DNA from: Plectrocnemia conspersa | Taxonomy: Eukaryota > Arthropoda > Insecta > Trichoptera > Polycentropodidae | Assembly (NCBI GenBank): GCA_009617715.1 | Contig: VTFK01000223.1 | Coordinates: forward strand, 186,001-250,000 | DNA length: 64,000 bases | Direction of reading: 5' to 3' | Shown: positions 12,271 through 26,300 of the stretch, piece by piece | Position numbering within the stretch: position 1 is the stretch's first letter | How the letters are laid out: each line of letters starts with the position of its first letter | Program-made: the position numbers and the translations under genes | Notes under the pieces: model-generated | Database searches by the model: none | What the model saw: only the letters and a program-made list of their open reading frames with translations | Told to the model about the DNA's origin: nothing

Positions 12271-13454
12271 ATTCGTACAAATTTAATTTTCAAAAAAAAA
12301 ATATGAAACTTTTCAAATTATAACGCGATCTTATTTAAATAGATTTAGAGATAATGATTTTTTGTCAATAAAAATATCCGTTCACTTATTCTGTTCATGA
12401 AAGTAAAGAAATATGAAGTTTTGCATTGACCTGATAGATTCGGTAGGTCGGTGCATAAATAGAAACACATTTCGTCGGGTCGTTTGAGTCTATTGAACCG
12501 ACATGCTCTATTTTAGCTTCCCAAAGTGAACTGTTTTCAGGGCGAGATTGAAGGGATAAACATTTACGCGTCCAGGAACACACACGACGGCTCCCAATTA
12601 AAGCTCGACTGGCTCGTGTTTATGCGTTTTAATTAAAGGCTGATGTTATAAACTGTTTCTTTGGTTTCGGAGCACACAGCATACCTTGCAGTTATCTCCG
12701 AAGTATTGAACTGGATCGCTGTATGGCCTGCGCTTTCTTGCTTTAATTATGCCGCGCGTTTCGCTTAATTCAAAAGCTCTAGCATGCTTCGAATTTTGGA
12801 CCGAATCCAATAGATTGTGTTATTTATTGGTTTGAGATATACCGCGTTTCATAAAGATGTTTATCTGGCGAGATTGAGTGGAATGGCACATTTCTTTATG
12901 CGGGATGAAATCGACTCGAATGGGCTAATTTAGGGTTATGGCGTGGTGGATGGCGTATTTAACGGCTCTTAACGATCGCTAAAAGTTGAACCGAAACTGT
13001 TGAACTATCCATCAAGTAAAAACGTAAATGTATTTATGGATTTATTTGCCTAATAAGGGAAAGTTGTGCGTCATGGCTTTTCAAGATGAGTTTTTAAGGG
13101 CGTACGGGGAAGAACTTTTTTTGAAGAGAGCCGTTTTTTCTACAAATACTTCCGTTATTTTCAGACTTAAATATCTGTATATTAAAGTGTTAATTACGCA
13201 AAAAATGACTTTCTACCTTGATGTATTAGATTTTAAGACTTCCTTGACGGGCTAATTACTTGTCGCGCAACGTTGAATATTAACTATGCGTTGACTTATG
13301 ATGGTCGCTGCAAAATACATAAAATATTTAACATATATTGTTGCATTTTTGATTATATTTTTATGATGGGTTATAATAAATAATAATAATACAAATTATG
13401 TATTGAATTTATTAAAATAAATATTGTTTTACTCTAAATATTTATTATTATTTA
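12271..13454. other. Spacer with conserved-looking block (12380-13260)
   Basis: No protein domain was recognised. GC is higher than the AT-rich flanks, and short frames (for example 12395-12583 minus and 13028-13255 plus) match nothing known. I regard it as a candidate conserved non-coding block. Confidence 0.35.
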
Positions 13455-14011
13455 GTTTCTGAAGTATTATAATATCCAAATAAATACAATATTGATTCAA
13501 AATTGTAATAACGATAATAATAATTCAGATCATTTAGTTCAGTTTCTTTAAAATTTACCTAATATTTATATCACTATACTCTTTTTTTGCGTTAACACAG
13601 TCAGTTCGAGAGCTATCCATTTCATCATTAGTCATTATTTAAAAAGAGATGGCAAGTTTGGGTTTACGTCCCAACTATATGCATTCGATAAACTTATCAT
13701 TACTCCGGTTTATTTTTTGAACACATTTATAGATTTTTTTTCTATAATTATGTTCAAAAACTAACCGGAGTAGTGATAAGTATATCAAGCGTAGTAGTAG
13801 GGCGTAAACCCAAACTTGCCAACTCTTTCTAATTATGAATAATGATGAAATAGATAATTCTTGAACGGACTGTTAACACAAAAAGAGTATAGTAATATAA
13901 ATATTAGGTAAATTTTAAAGAAACTGAGGTAAACGATCTGAATTATTATTATCATTAATACAATTTTGAATCAATACTGTATTTATTTGTATATTATAAT
14001 ACTTCAGTAAC
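13455..14011. repeat. Long foldback (inverted repeat) with tiny loop
   Basis: Two arms of about 275 bases face each other around a centre near 13734-13740. The left arm begins GTTTCTGAAGTATTATAATA and the right arm ends with its near complement; inner blocks such as GGCAAGTTTGGGTTTACG and ACTCCGGTTTA also pair. By eye the arms agree at roughly 85-90%. The shape is that of a foldback miniature transposon. If transcribed it would form a long hairpin RNA. No clear target-site duplication was found, and no protein is encoded. Confidence 0.85.
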
Positions 14012-16830
14012 TTTATTAATTGATAGATATTAAATTGCACAAATAATAATTATTAATTTAAAATCAATTTCAACTTAACTTATTTTTTACCGAACTGTTT
14101 ACTAATATAGTATATATTATATATTTTTTATGCTATATAAATGTTAACGATCACTTTCATATTCCCGGCGTATAAAATTGTGTCAGTTATTGTTATCAAA
14201 ACAATTATAACACCAACACAAATTGTTGAACATTATCGCCAAGGCGTCTTCGGAGTTAAAAGCTTTTTCAAGCTCACGTTACACACGCCCTTCTTGTAAA
14301 TTGAATTTAGCACGCGAAAATTTCACTTTATTGCGTAAAATCGACTCTTTTGTGCAATACAATCTCTTGAGACAATACCTTTAGATGCAAATCCGCTCTT
14401 GATAGACTAATCCAAATCCGAAAAGTTAAAGTCGAGCTCTTGTTCCCTAATAAATCCGCTTTGATCCTTATTACCTCCTCTGATGGTCTTTAATGAAACG
14501 AGATTTGTAAAAAACCTTATTGTTATGTTTCATTTTATTTATTCTCGTAATCTCCAAAATAGACTATTAGATTTAATTAGAATTGTTTCCAAGCCCGAGA
14601 GTGTACTCAAATACACTTTTTTACGTTTCGTCCTTGCGCTCCTTTGAATTAAACTTTGTCTATAAATTTATATTGCTCTCTACACTGTGAGATTTTAGCA
14701 TCTTCATGAAAAGCCACTATTGGACTAACTGCGGAAAACCGATCAGTGGAAACTTGGCAAATTACTTTCGTTCAACGTCAACAAAACCCTATCCGGCAAC
14801 GACCTAGGAAACGAGTTAGATAATGTGTTGGGCTCTGCACACTCGGCTATATTTTAGTTTTTGCTAATCTGATTTACGTGTGTTTATGTACGTATAAAAT
14901 CGACGTCCCTATACCTCGAGACTGTTTCGATTAAACGAGATTAATCCTGTCTTTCCGCGTTTATTTGATAACGAACGTTTTGGATTGTGGAATCTAATTA
15001 TATCCACATGGTTTTGGATAAAACTGTACTAACCCTTTGGTAATTTAATTTTAAATTAATATTTTCAGAAAAAGGATTCAACATATTTATTTCATGGTTT
15101 ATTTATAAAAAATAAAATAAATAAAAGTGTGTTAGTGATTTTTTTTCTAATATATTCTAATTCAATATTAGGTACGAATAGATAAGTATCCATAAAACGA
15201 CTAGAGAAAAAATGGCATAATATACATATATTCAGTGTGCGCATATTCGAACAATCAGATCAATAAATATCACGTGCAACCGTAAAAAAATTAAAAAACA
15301 GACTATAACATCTAAAAAGTATACAAGCTAATGAAAAATTATTACAGGTTCAAATATGAAGTATTTATATCCAATTATAATATCAAAAAAAGTACTTTTT
15401 TTTTATAAATACTCAATAATTGTAACCTAGAGCCCAACACTCATAAATCATTTCATATCCTAGTCGATAGTGAAAATGCAATACATTATAATTTTTAGTA
15501 TATGTAGTTAAAAAGCTGGTCTTTTCGCAAAAAATAATACAAAATAGATGATACCTAAAAGAGGAAATATACATAAAAAATATATTTTGTGTACAGAGGA
15601 CGAGGACTTTTACGGAAAAAAAGTGTGCTATTATTGTGAAATGTATTTGATAAATATTTCATCATCGCTTATTTACAATTAGAGAATGTCTCATTGTATA
15701 ATTTACGTGAACGTTATTTTAACCATATTACGGACAAATATCGAATAGATTAGCTTAATGTGCGTGTAATCTAGAGAGTATTTTGTTAAAATTATTTATG
15801 GAGATTTAGTCTGTAACTCCATATTTAATCCATACATAAATTTTCATATAATATTGCCTTTAAATTTTATTTCTAATTGGGAATTAAACGTTCGAGGATT
15901 TTGCCCTGAAATTTTGAATATTTTTGCGGTTTTCCCGTGAAAATTCCCCTTGCTTTATGGCAAGAAAACCCCACTTACATTTACGGTTACATAAAATTTG
16001 CTGTGTTGCCCAATTGGGAGACGTTACCATCGAGCTAAAGTGCCACTGTTCTAGGCCCACATCGCTTGCGGTTTTGCGAAACTATGTCCGCATTCGTCGC
16101 GATGACCTATAAACTATCCCGGCTCTTAGGTAACCGTTATCTACCTGACGGTTCGAACTCTAACAAGGTTTAGATTAAAATTTATATCGCACATGTCCCC
16201 ATTAAACCCGCCTAATCGAACGCCTCACGGCGGCCAATATTGGCCGTAATATTTTACGGTTACCATTTTATCTCAGCTAGTCATCTTCCTGTAACTTTCC
16301 GTGTAATACGAATCGACTGTGTTATGAATCTAATCTTTTGAAATGCTAAATGGAAGTACGTCAATTTCATTCGAGTCGCTCCCTATGGATTTATATTGTT
16401 CCCTTTTAATCCGTACCCCTAAAAAGGAAATCTAAGGATACGGTCCATCGGTTCGAAACGCAAAAGTTAGCATAACCGTCCCCTGTTAATAACGCGACCG
16501 GCAAATCCAGCTTAAAAACCTATACATACGCATAATGATCTCTGGGCGGAAGGCAACTCTCGGAAGACGGAAAGTTAACAGAATGAAAGAATAAGAGGCA
16601 CGAGTTGCGATAAAACATCTTTTCAAAGTAACAAACGAGCCGAGAATAAAGGAAATATATCACGAAAAGTTTTTCATCGCTCAAAAATGAACGCATTATG
16701 TTTGCTTCATCAAAGGGCTTTGACTGAAAGTTTTCCCAAACGCTGTCATAATCTTCGCTCCCGTTGTGATTGTTTACGTTTATGAAAGGAATGAATGCTT
16801 ACCTTGATGTATTTATTTATAAATATAATG
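14012..16830. other. Unique region, two GC-richer blocks
   Basis: The blocks 14220-15010 and 15880-16830 are GC-richer and appear non-repetitive, with AT-rich sequence between them. The second contains a perfect 16-bp palindrome, CGGCCAATATTGGCCG, at 16231-16246. Frames are short (for example 15924-16112) and unrecognisable. A regulatory role is possible but not shown. Confidence 0.35.
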
Positions 16831-19800
16831 GGATAATTAAAATTCTTTAATGCTGGGCAATAAATGACAATTGACGAACGTTTCGCATTAGTATTTTTGT
16901 TTTTGTTCGAGTTAAAAGTATATACGCGAGTAATTCGAATACGGTTTATGTAATTACTCGGTTAACTTCATCAGAAAACACAAAGTTAGACAGTTAATAA
17001 GGTTAATTTTGTCGAAATTCCTCGGTTTAACTAGGCTCCGTTAAAGTTTGTGTTTATTATTTGATGTATACTCACCTTGTTGGCGTTGGGCAAGATTTAA
17101 ATATAATATGTGTTCATCTAATAATAATAATATATAAATCATAATAAATTAATACATCAGTGATCCTCACAATTATTAATTATAATTTATTTAGATTCTC
17201 ATAATGGATTTTGAAAAATACAATAATTAATTATACTTTTCAACTCTAGTTTAAACTCTTTTCATAAGCATGTTTAGTTCCTTTTTTTTTTGTTTTCTTA
17301 AGGTCGTAGAATTTTTTGTAAAAATTTGAAAGCAAAATCCATATTTTTTAATTACTTTGTTAGCACAATATACCAGTGATATAAAATATTGTATGAACCC
17401 TAGTTTTTATCAATTTATTTCGTGTGTAGGAGACTTAAATTAGTGGATTATTACATCATTATAATACCGATAGATCATAATAGATTATGTTTTCCTAGAT
17501 TTTCTTAATCTCACAGATGAATATATTAATGAATATTTAAAATAAAATCGAGTTAGGTGGTGCATATTAATTTTAAAATGGGATAATAGTGTATAATATA
17601 TTTATATATCGGGGTTGAATCTTGGGAGTCTCTTCCTCCGTCTCTCTCTCTGATCGTCTGCCTCCGCCCGTTTTCCTTCTATAACATCTTTTATATTTCT
17701 GATTCGAGACAGATCTGGCGAATCGCAGATAAAGATGTTGGTTGGCAAATTGCATCACACCTACGAAATATGTTAACACCTTAAAAGTGAAACTTTCAGC
17801 AGACCACTACCGGCGATCAATAACAAGGGGGTAAATGGTAGATGGTCAGTGAAATAAAAATTTAATCAAAGATCCATTTTTTTAAAATTTTTAGGTCCGA
17901 AAATTTAAAATCATTTTTAAACGAGTAGCACTCAATTTATCAACCATTTTAAATGGACAGCATGATAACTTTTTTTATAATGAATTAATATTTCCTTGAA
18001 GTAAAAATGTCATATCACATTACCTGAAAATATGAGAATATCAATTTAGAAGCCCTCTAGATGTTCTAACATAACATAATATATCATATCATTTACATAA
18101 ATTGAGCAGTTTTATGATTGTGACGTGTTCAATTACATACGGTTGAAAATGGGATTTATTGTAAGCATATGTATGTATTATGTATTAAATACATTTTAAT
18201 TAACCGCTTTATCTCGTTCGTTATAAATATGTATATAAATAATACATATTAAAACGGTTTTGCGTGTTGGTCCATTAAAAAATCGATGCAAACCTAAATA
18301 AAAAATATTTAATGTTAAAAGGTTTATTAAATAAAATAAATGCCGAAGAGTTGTATGTACAGATTTACAGAGAGAAATAACTAAAATTTATTATGCACAA
18401 TTTGTCAAATGATTTAGACTTTGACACCCACGATTTCGTGACGATGGTTATATTATAGAATATAGACAAATATAAATCAACCTTTACATGGTGCAATAAT
18501 AAAATACACTTGTCGATATAGGTTATTACATAAACATTAATCGATTAACATTTTGCACTTGCATGTCATGGAATATCTGAAGGGCTTATAAACAACATCG
18601 CATCATTTCGTATGTATATTATATATAAGAAAATATAACAAACTTACTTTTTTTTCAATCGAGTTAAAAGTTTACTATACACTTTTACCATCGAAATAAT
18701 TCCGTTGGAATCCCGCCATATACAAAGAAAAGCATTTTTATAATGTAATCTGGATTTCTGGGTTGGAATCGCCATTTCTGCGTGAGATAGCAACTGTTTG
18801 TCAAGTTTAATTTTAGAGAAATAGTTGTAATCGTTATTTTTTGCAAAACTTGTTTGACTTTTTATCTCTTTTCAATATTTTTTGAACATATACATATGTA
18901 AATATATTACCAAGTATCGACCTTGTTTAACAATTCTTCGATGGTTACCGTTCAATGTATGATTATTTCGACCCCTAACTTGTGTGGTCCACTTCAAGGC
19001 TCATCCATTAAATAAAAAACACCAGATTTATTTTTTTAAACTGTTGTCTGACATTCAATATATCTTCATAAATTGCACAAATATTTTTTGTAATAGTATT
19101 TGCAGAAGTATTTGAAGGCAATAAAAAACACATTAATGCAATATTAATTATATAATTTTTGTTGTGTATAGTATGTGATTAAAAAATATATAATTAGCTC
19201 TTAAATATAAAATAATGTTTGTATACATTTTTGTTTATTAATGAGGCCTTTTTATTAAGGCCCTTAAATATAAGAACTCATTTTATATATTATTATTCTT
19301 TTTTATAAATAGCTTATTTAACAAATAGTATATTTTCATTTTTAAATATTGATTTAATTTGATTTTAAACAATAATCATAAAACTATAAAATATATTTTG
19401 TGTTAAATAAATAATTTATTTTTAAGAATTGTTTTAAATATTAAAGTAATATTCTGTATGTCTCTTTTAGGATCGTAAATCTTCTGTAAGATTTTCTCCT
19501 TTAAAATGTCAAGGCTTTTAACAAGCTGAGTAGGATATTAATTCAATATGATATTTCAAATGTATCACATATTCACAAACTAATTCATTATCATTAGAAT
19601 ATTTTGATTTAATCAATTTTACAGATCCATCCATTAATTTATAACTATCAATATTGTAATATGTTGGAATTTAAAATAACTGACTTCAACAGTTTAATCA
19701 ATCCATCAATTAGCATAAATGAACACATAATAGACAGATTATATATTTAGTCTGTATAATCAATACTACCCTTATCTAATTGCAAATTTAAATTGCTTAC

Positions 19801-20069
19801 ATTTAAACACTTTCATATAAATTACAACACATGGAATATGAAAATTAAATATAATGCTTAATTTTAATTATCAAACTATTTTTCAGTCAATGCATAGTAC
19901 CCGTTGACAAGTCAATTAAGAGTAATGAAATGAATAGCATACCAAAACTAACAGAAAAAATATAATATACATTTATTTAAAATATATAGTATATTATCTT
20001 CTATTAGCATATTTTTAAGTTTATTATATAAAAATTCATAATGATTAATCAAAAAATAAAAGTATGTTG
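16831..20069. other. AT-rich spacer
   Basis: No gene, tRNA or structured repeat was found. It is very AT-rich between 18300 and 20070. On the minus strand at 18024 there is a pyrimidine-rich acceptor followed directly by a donor-like GTAATG, a weak ratchet-like arrangement described in the findings. Confidence 0.35.
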
Positions 20070-20081
20070 GTATATTTCAGC

Positions 20082-20159
20082 ATGGCAAATAACGCGATAT
20101 TTTTCTCTTTTTTGTTTGCATTCATTGTCATCAGTACTTCCGCATTGAATGTGGTAAAC
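20082..20159 (+). CDS. Candidate first coding exon encoding a signal peptide
   Basis: An acceptor-like TATATTTCAG ends at 20080. One base later an ATG at 20082 opens MANNAIFFSFLFAFIVISTS followed by ALNV. This is a textbook secretory signal: short polar N-region, a hydrophobic core of about 14 residues, and small residues before a likely cleavage site after TSA. A donor-like GTAAAC follows the codon GTG near 20154-20159; without splicing the frame closes at 20184-20186. The unspliced product would be only 34 residues, so if real this is an exon of a secreted or membrane protein in a plus-strand gene with a large intron. The acceptor pyrimidine tract is short and the donor is imperfect (A at +5). 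The downstream exon was not found, and chance cannot be excluded. Confidence 0.35.
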
Positions 20160-20186
20160 GATATTACCATTTTCGATTTTCAGTGA

Positions 20187-20399
20187 TATATAAAGTAACG
20201 GTTGGTCGGCGAAACGTCTGTTGATCTGACTTTAGAACTTGCCAAGGCGTAAACCATGGAAAAGTTTTCTTCGCTCGCGGTGAATTTAAGTTGTATTCTC
20301 CTCATGGTATTCGACTGGAAAGTGCTTTTGTGCCATAGTCGCGGTGTTTATTTAAAACTTTTTAAATCCCTCTCTCGGCACATTCTTCTATATGTATAG
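20187..20399 (+). promoter_or_regulatory. TATA-like box followed by a short ORF
   Basis: TATATAAAG at 20187-20195 is a good TATA box. About 60 bases downstream an ATG in strong context (ACCATGG, 20256) opens a 47-codon frame, MEKFSSLAVNLSCILLMVFD..., ending at 20397-20399. Its N-terminus is moderately hydrophobic. TATA spacing and start context are consistent with a tiny promoter-proximal ORF, but the product matches nothing I know. It competes with the reading of 20082-20159 as an exon, and both may be chance. Confidence 0.2.
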
Positions 20400-23300
20400 T
20401 AAAATATTTAGACGCAACTGGAAAACGTTGACATCATATTCAGCCCGAGGAAAGTTTTAATGGGCGAGGTCTTGTCTCTCATCTGGGGGAGAAGTTTTGT
20501 TTATATATTGTGTATTTTTGCCCGTAAGGATATCGATATTCCATTCCGGAATCCGTTTTCCCTCTATTGGACTCAACGATAGTGCCGTTTCGCGGAAAGC
20601 GTTATCCAATTTGCGGACACGCCTAAGAATTTTGCGTCTTTGCGTAGATAATAAAATTTGCATAATACAATACAAAGGCACAATCGGAATTGTTCTAGGT
20701 TCAATGTAAACCAAGTATTTGTAGCGGCTTGAACGAAAGCATCGAATTGTTCAGAGATACAATTCCACAATTGAGTCGATGATAAATATTTCAAATAACT
20801 ACTAGTGGCTTTTGCGGCAAAAGCCTTAATTATAGCAAGAAGTATATTTTCTCAGTGGTCTAGAAAACAAAAATATACATTTTTACCCAATAATACTACA
20901 TTTTTTAAATTAGTATAGTTAAACTAACTTCATTCAAAAAAATTAAATCGATTATATTAGTTTATAGAAGTAGAAAATAACGCCAGTTGCTTCCTTCAAT
21001 TTTAAGTGATTAGCCTTTTTGTTTTATTACAATTTTTCAATTATGTGACTTTATTTATTGAGCGTGGGATACATCCGAATTTCGCACTTATGGGCTACAC
21101 AGTGATTCGGATTTCTCCGCACCTAGCACCTAAAGGTTAGTTTAAATTTGATACAAAAAAACATGTGTGATACTGAAAACTTTGATGTTTGGAATTATAT
21201 TACTCTTCATTCAGTTCTCCTATTTATTTATTAATTATGTATGCCGAAAGGTTGCAAACTGGCAATACATACTTATGTATGTAATACGTTGTAGGATGTA
21301 CGAAAAAATGCTTTCTCGTGTGGCGCAGCGGCATGTTTGAAGATAATATTTTCAATTCCCAAAAGACGTTCCAGGATATTCGGAACGATTTGTATTTATA
21401 TCCCAATCGTTGCCGGGTTTCTGTTTATCTTTAACCGCAAAGGACTCCTCGGTCGGTTATCTCAGATTTTTTTCAATTGGAACTCGAAGTTTGCGTGTAA
21501 GAAAAAATACCCACTTCATATAAAACTTTGTCTTTTTATACGCCTGCGTATGAGTGAACAAAAACATTAATTTAACATAACGCTCTCTCTGTAGATTGAC
21601 CCCCATATTTTGATCGCGTTTACATTTTTCGACGTGGGTTTGTTGTTATACCTACCTGTTCGACTCAGGTATTCTCTTTATGTTCTATATACACATTTTT
21701 TCAACAGGTATACGTATCCAAATGGAACATATGTTAGAACCACCTGGCGTCTGCTTGTATTCTTACTGCTCTGTTGAAAATTACCGGTTGCAGTGTGTCG
21801 TTAGATTTATGTATAATACTATATAATATAGCAGAGAATATTTTAAAATTTAATATATTCTCAAGTGAATAGTTCGTTATAAATATATGTATATGTTTAT
21901 GAATATAAATTTTCAGTTGAACCAAGTTGGTTATTAAATTTGTTGCTGCTATATTTGATTTATTTACATACATACATTACTGAGAGCAAAATAAGCCAAA
22001 ATTATGAAATATGAACAAAAATGAAATATTTGTTATTGCTTCTTAGCTTTTGTAAAAATGGGGTTTGTGATTAAACTAATACATAAATCATTTATAACGT
22101 TTCAAGTAGATTATAATAAATAAATTGTAATGGTCTATGTGTCAGGGGGTGCTTATTTTGATACATGACAAGGTTATTTAGTTTATAATGGATATTTTTA
22201 CAACTTCGCTGGAACAAAGTTGGACTAAGGTTGCGTGAAAAAGAAAGCTACTGCTTTCTCGATTTTCTCAGTGTGTTTAAGACGGAGAACTATGGTTTAA
22301 GTTCTTGGTAAAGGGTGCAAATCTCGAACGAAAGTTTATTGATTTAGGCGATGTGTATCTGTTTTTATATATGTCATGGTCAGCCCTGAGGGAGGTTTAG
22401 TGCTCGCCCATTTTGTACCGCCACGAATATTTGAATTTTTCCCTATTCGCTTTTATTAAACTTTTATGACTATTGCTCTACAGAGTAAACAGGTTACACT
22501 TGTGTCGCTTGTACAGATTTAAAACGGTCTTTAAAATTTGGACAATTTGTGATGCGGTCTTATTAGCTTCCGAATGGTATTCATTTTTAATTCTCTTGAT
22601 ATATGATCTGTCCATACTGGGCGGCAAAAAGAAGGCACTTGCAATCGACAAAATCCCTACATTGTACGTATTGTTTGGTTTTGAATTAGCCGGTAATTAC
22701 AGATAGTCGTAAACTTATAGATGCTTTTAACATCATAAAAGCTTTGTTTCTAAGGCTTATTTTGATGAGCGTGAGAAATAAAACTTTTATGTTATTTATA
22801 TTTAAATTTTTAATTATTTCAAGCTTTTAAAATTGCTTTCGTAAGTCCAAAATTTCACGGCAACAAAAAAAAATATAACAACTAATAAGCGATATATACA
22901 AATAAAAACTTAAGGCAAGAACATGTTAGCATATATTTTTGGCAAAAATTTCTTAAAAGTAAGGAAAGAAATTTCACTATTTCAGGAAAAACTCTTGAAA
23001 AATTTTAACAGAAGGTATTTTTTATGGGCTATCTTATTTTTTGTAGTCATAGTTTTTATTCAAGATAAAAAACAGGCTATTGGCATGTGTTTTATAATAT
23101 AATATATTATAGACAATAGGGTCAATAGAACGGGAAAAAATTAGTAACCCTACTATAAAATATTACAAAACAAACAATTACGGTTCAAAAATATCATTGA
23201 CTTTCAAAATATGTTTACAAAAAAATCGGGATCCACCCTGTATACATAGTTTATTATTTTTCAAACAAACTGAATTTTGAATCGTCTACCTGCAAAAGTT

Positions 23301-26300
23301 GCATAAGGTAATTTATCGTTAATTTATTCTAATATATTCTTCATATCCCATCGAAGAACCGAATCAGTCAGACGTAATGAATTCGTTTTTTTCGTGTCTG
23401 CTCTGTTAATTGAAAAACGCGCAATGGGATCGAACTGTGCAATTAAAGTAATGCATCAATTCGTCTTTTTGACGGGACCTATAATTTTTATACTCTAATG
23501 ATACAATAACTGACAGAGACTGACTTAATCAATTATTATAATCAACTGCGGTCGATTTCGTGAAAGCAAAGTTTCCCTTTGAAAGCGGTCCATAATTGAT
23601 TAAACGCCAAAAATAACTCAAACGTGTTCTGATTAAACGCTTCTAACGGTTGCAATAAGTGTCTTAATGAAACCCCTCCGATGAGCATTCTTTTTATTGG
23701 AGCTGGAGAGTAATTTTGTCATGCTTTTAATATGTCGCTTTTATTGCCCGTTTTCGTGGCTTATGGTTTGGTTGCCCAGAAAATTTTCATTTTCCTTTTC
23801 TGTTTTTATTATAATCTCTGCAAAAGTATGGCATAAAACCGAATATGGCTCTAAACGCACCCAGTTATACAAATGTCAGCAATTCACTAAAATAATGAAA
23901 TTACATCAACACAACTGTCTATGTTCATAAAATTTAATATATAATCTCGTGTCGTCAAATTATTACATTACGTACTATAAAATACTAGCATCGTATCCGT
24001 TGATTGACAGTATATAACTAATATTACTTCTACAATACAATGACTGTATCTAAATAAGTTATATTTTTAATTTACAAATTGGTGATAAAATCCAGAACGA
24101 TATTTTAAACGCTGATACCTTGTGAAGTGTTTATTTCGCCCTTTTAAAATCGCATTGCTGATATTGGTTTGGGGCAACTTCTCCCTCGCTTTTTTGTGGT
24201 GTTTTAAAGCGGATTATGGTAAAAAGTTGGATAAGTTCTGACGTATTTTTATGACGCAACAAAAAATCTCTGAAAATATAAATAACGTGTTTGTCTTAAT
24301 TATTATATCGTATAAATACACTTCTTTTACTAGTAGAGATTGACATTTGACAAATGTTTTTTAAGGAGAATTTCTTTGATATACTTGTAGAAAAGTTGGA
24401 CAGTATTATAACCGTTTTCTAAAATAATATTTCAAAGCCGAATAGATCAAGAATTTATTTTTATTTTTCTGTGACATTTATGTTTCACGAAATATCGGCA
24501 TTTAAAGTATTTTTCGTTCTTTCTGGGCCACTTGTATATATGCTCACTTTTAAGATTCCTTTGGGATTGGATGACTTTTATAGCAAGAATCCATGAATTA
24601 CGATCGTATCTGGATACAAACTTATTAAAAATAATATCGCGTACTTATTTGTCATGTACATATACCTTATTACGAAATGCCCGATGCAGGTAAGATACTA
24701 CATGGGAAAAATTCGGGTTTACTTGACTATGTACGTGATTCGAATTAATAATTTATGCGTTATTTAAATATAAAAATTGTTTCGGCAAATATTTATGTTC
24801 GGTCGTTGTGGCTTTCTGTTACATAAAAGTGAATTTAATAAATTATCGAATTACATTATTATTTATGTATGCGCATCGCAAAGTGCTATTACAAGTTGTA
24901 AACGTTATTTCACTCTTTTATGCTTATAAATCATAAAAGGAGTACTGCTTCGACTTTGTACGGTTTTCATGTCAACTATGATCATACATATTTTACCGTT
25001 AAATTTTAACGTAACAATGTTATAAGTTATAAATTCTACTTTATGGTTTTGGAATGGGGAATGAAATTATATTATTAACGCCATTTATCACCTAAACGTC
25101 ATTGGTGAGAAAGTAATGTAAAGTTTCACATAAAACGTTAGCGAGCATGTTAAACGTGTATTTATCTATTCGAAAAGTAATTTGGTTATATCATGTTGAA
25201 AGTTGGACGTTTATTGTATTGTAACTTATAAGTTTATTCTACTTTGTAATATATTTATATAGTGTTTGTCTGTAAACATAAAAAAATACGGCAGTACGTA
25301 GTTTTGTTTCTTTTTATCTTACATTTCCGAAAAGAAATTTCAAAATCACTCGAATTTTGGAAAATAATATTCGAAATACACAACATCGTGTACGTGACGT
25401 AAATTCCGTTCTTTTCCACCCGGGCATATTTGCTGGAAGAGATTAATGGTTTAGCGGTACACTTGGTGTACCATCCCCGTAGTTTTATATCCAAATCACG
25501 TGGCTTTTATTTCGGATTCACTTTATTGCATCTTCGGTAATGGAGAAGAATGGAAAAATGTGTATCTACGTAATGTATACACGGAGCAAAGTTCGTATTG
25601 TTAAATAAATTGGACTTTAACCATTGGTTCATTAGCGTCTGAGATAAATTTTCAATTGCGACTTACGAGCTTCGCGTGTGAATTCGCATATTCAATTCTA
25701 ACACACAAGGGCGAATACACGCCGTAAGTACTTGGATATGTGGAGGGAATTTATTAGTGTTTCACGAGCGTTTCTACGTGGCATAGGTTGTTAATTCTGC
25801 CACGTTCTAGTTGCTGTTTATATTTATTCGTTATGTTCTCCAGAATTGTTCTGTTATGTTAATATGATACGTCCTGTAATTTTATCGCGCTTGGAATACA
25901 TATTATTTGTTAATTTATACACCTAGTTAAATCGTTACTAACGTTGAGCACTAAGTCTTGAAAGAAGCTTGAAAGCTTATAAATGCAATAATACCGATTC
26001 AGAACAGTGGTTTTTAATTTGTTATGTAATGATATGCTAAAGGAGTAATAACGCTTTTGTCGGAATTGTAGAAGAAGTGGGTCCTTAACTATTTTCTAAC
26101 GGACTTAAAAATCACTAATAATTAAACTGAAATTAAGTATGGGGCAAAAAGATTTTTTTCTAACGGGATTTAACGTCCACTGATCTTGTAGTTAAATTTA
26201 AGTCAATAACTAAAACTCCCTAAATGACTATAATAACACTAAGTTTGAGTAAAAAATGTATGCGATTATTTCTGTATACATATTACTCATTACTCAACGC

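Noticed and set aside
26006..26030. CAGTGGTTTTTAA resembling a hAT terminus
   Set aside because: No matching right end or 8-bp duplication was found.
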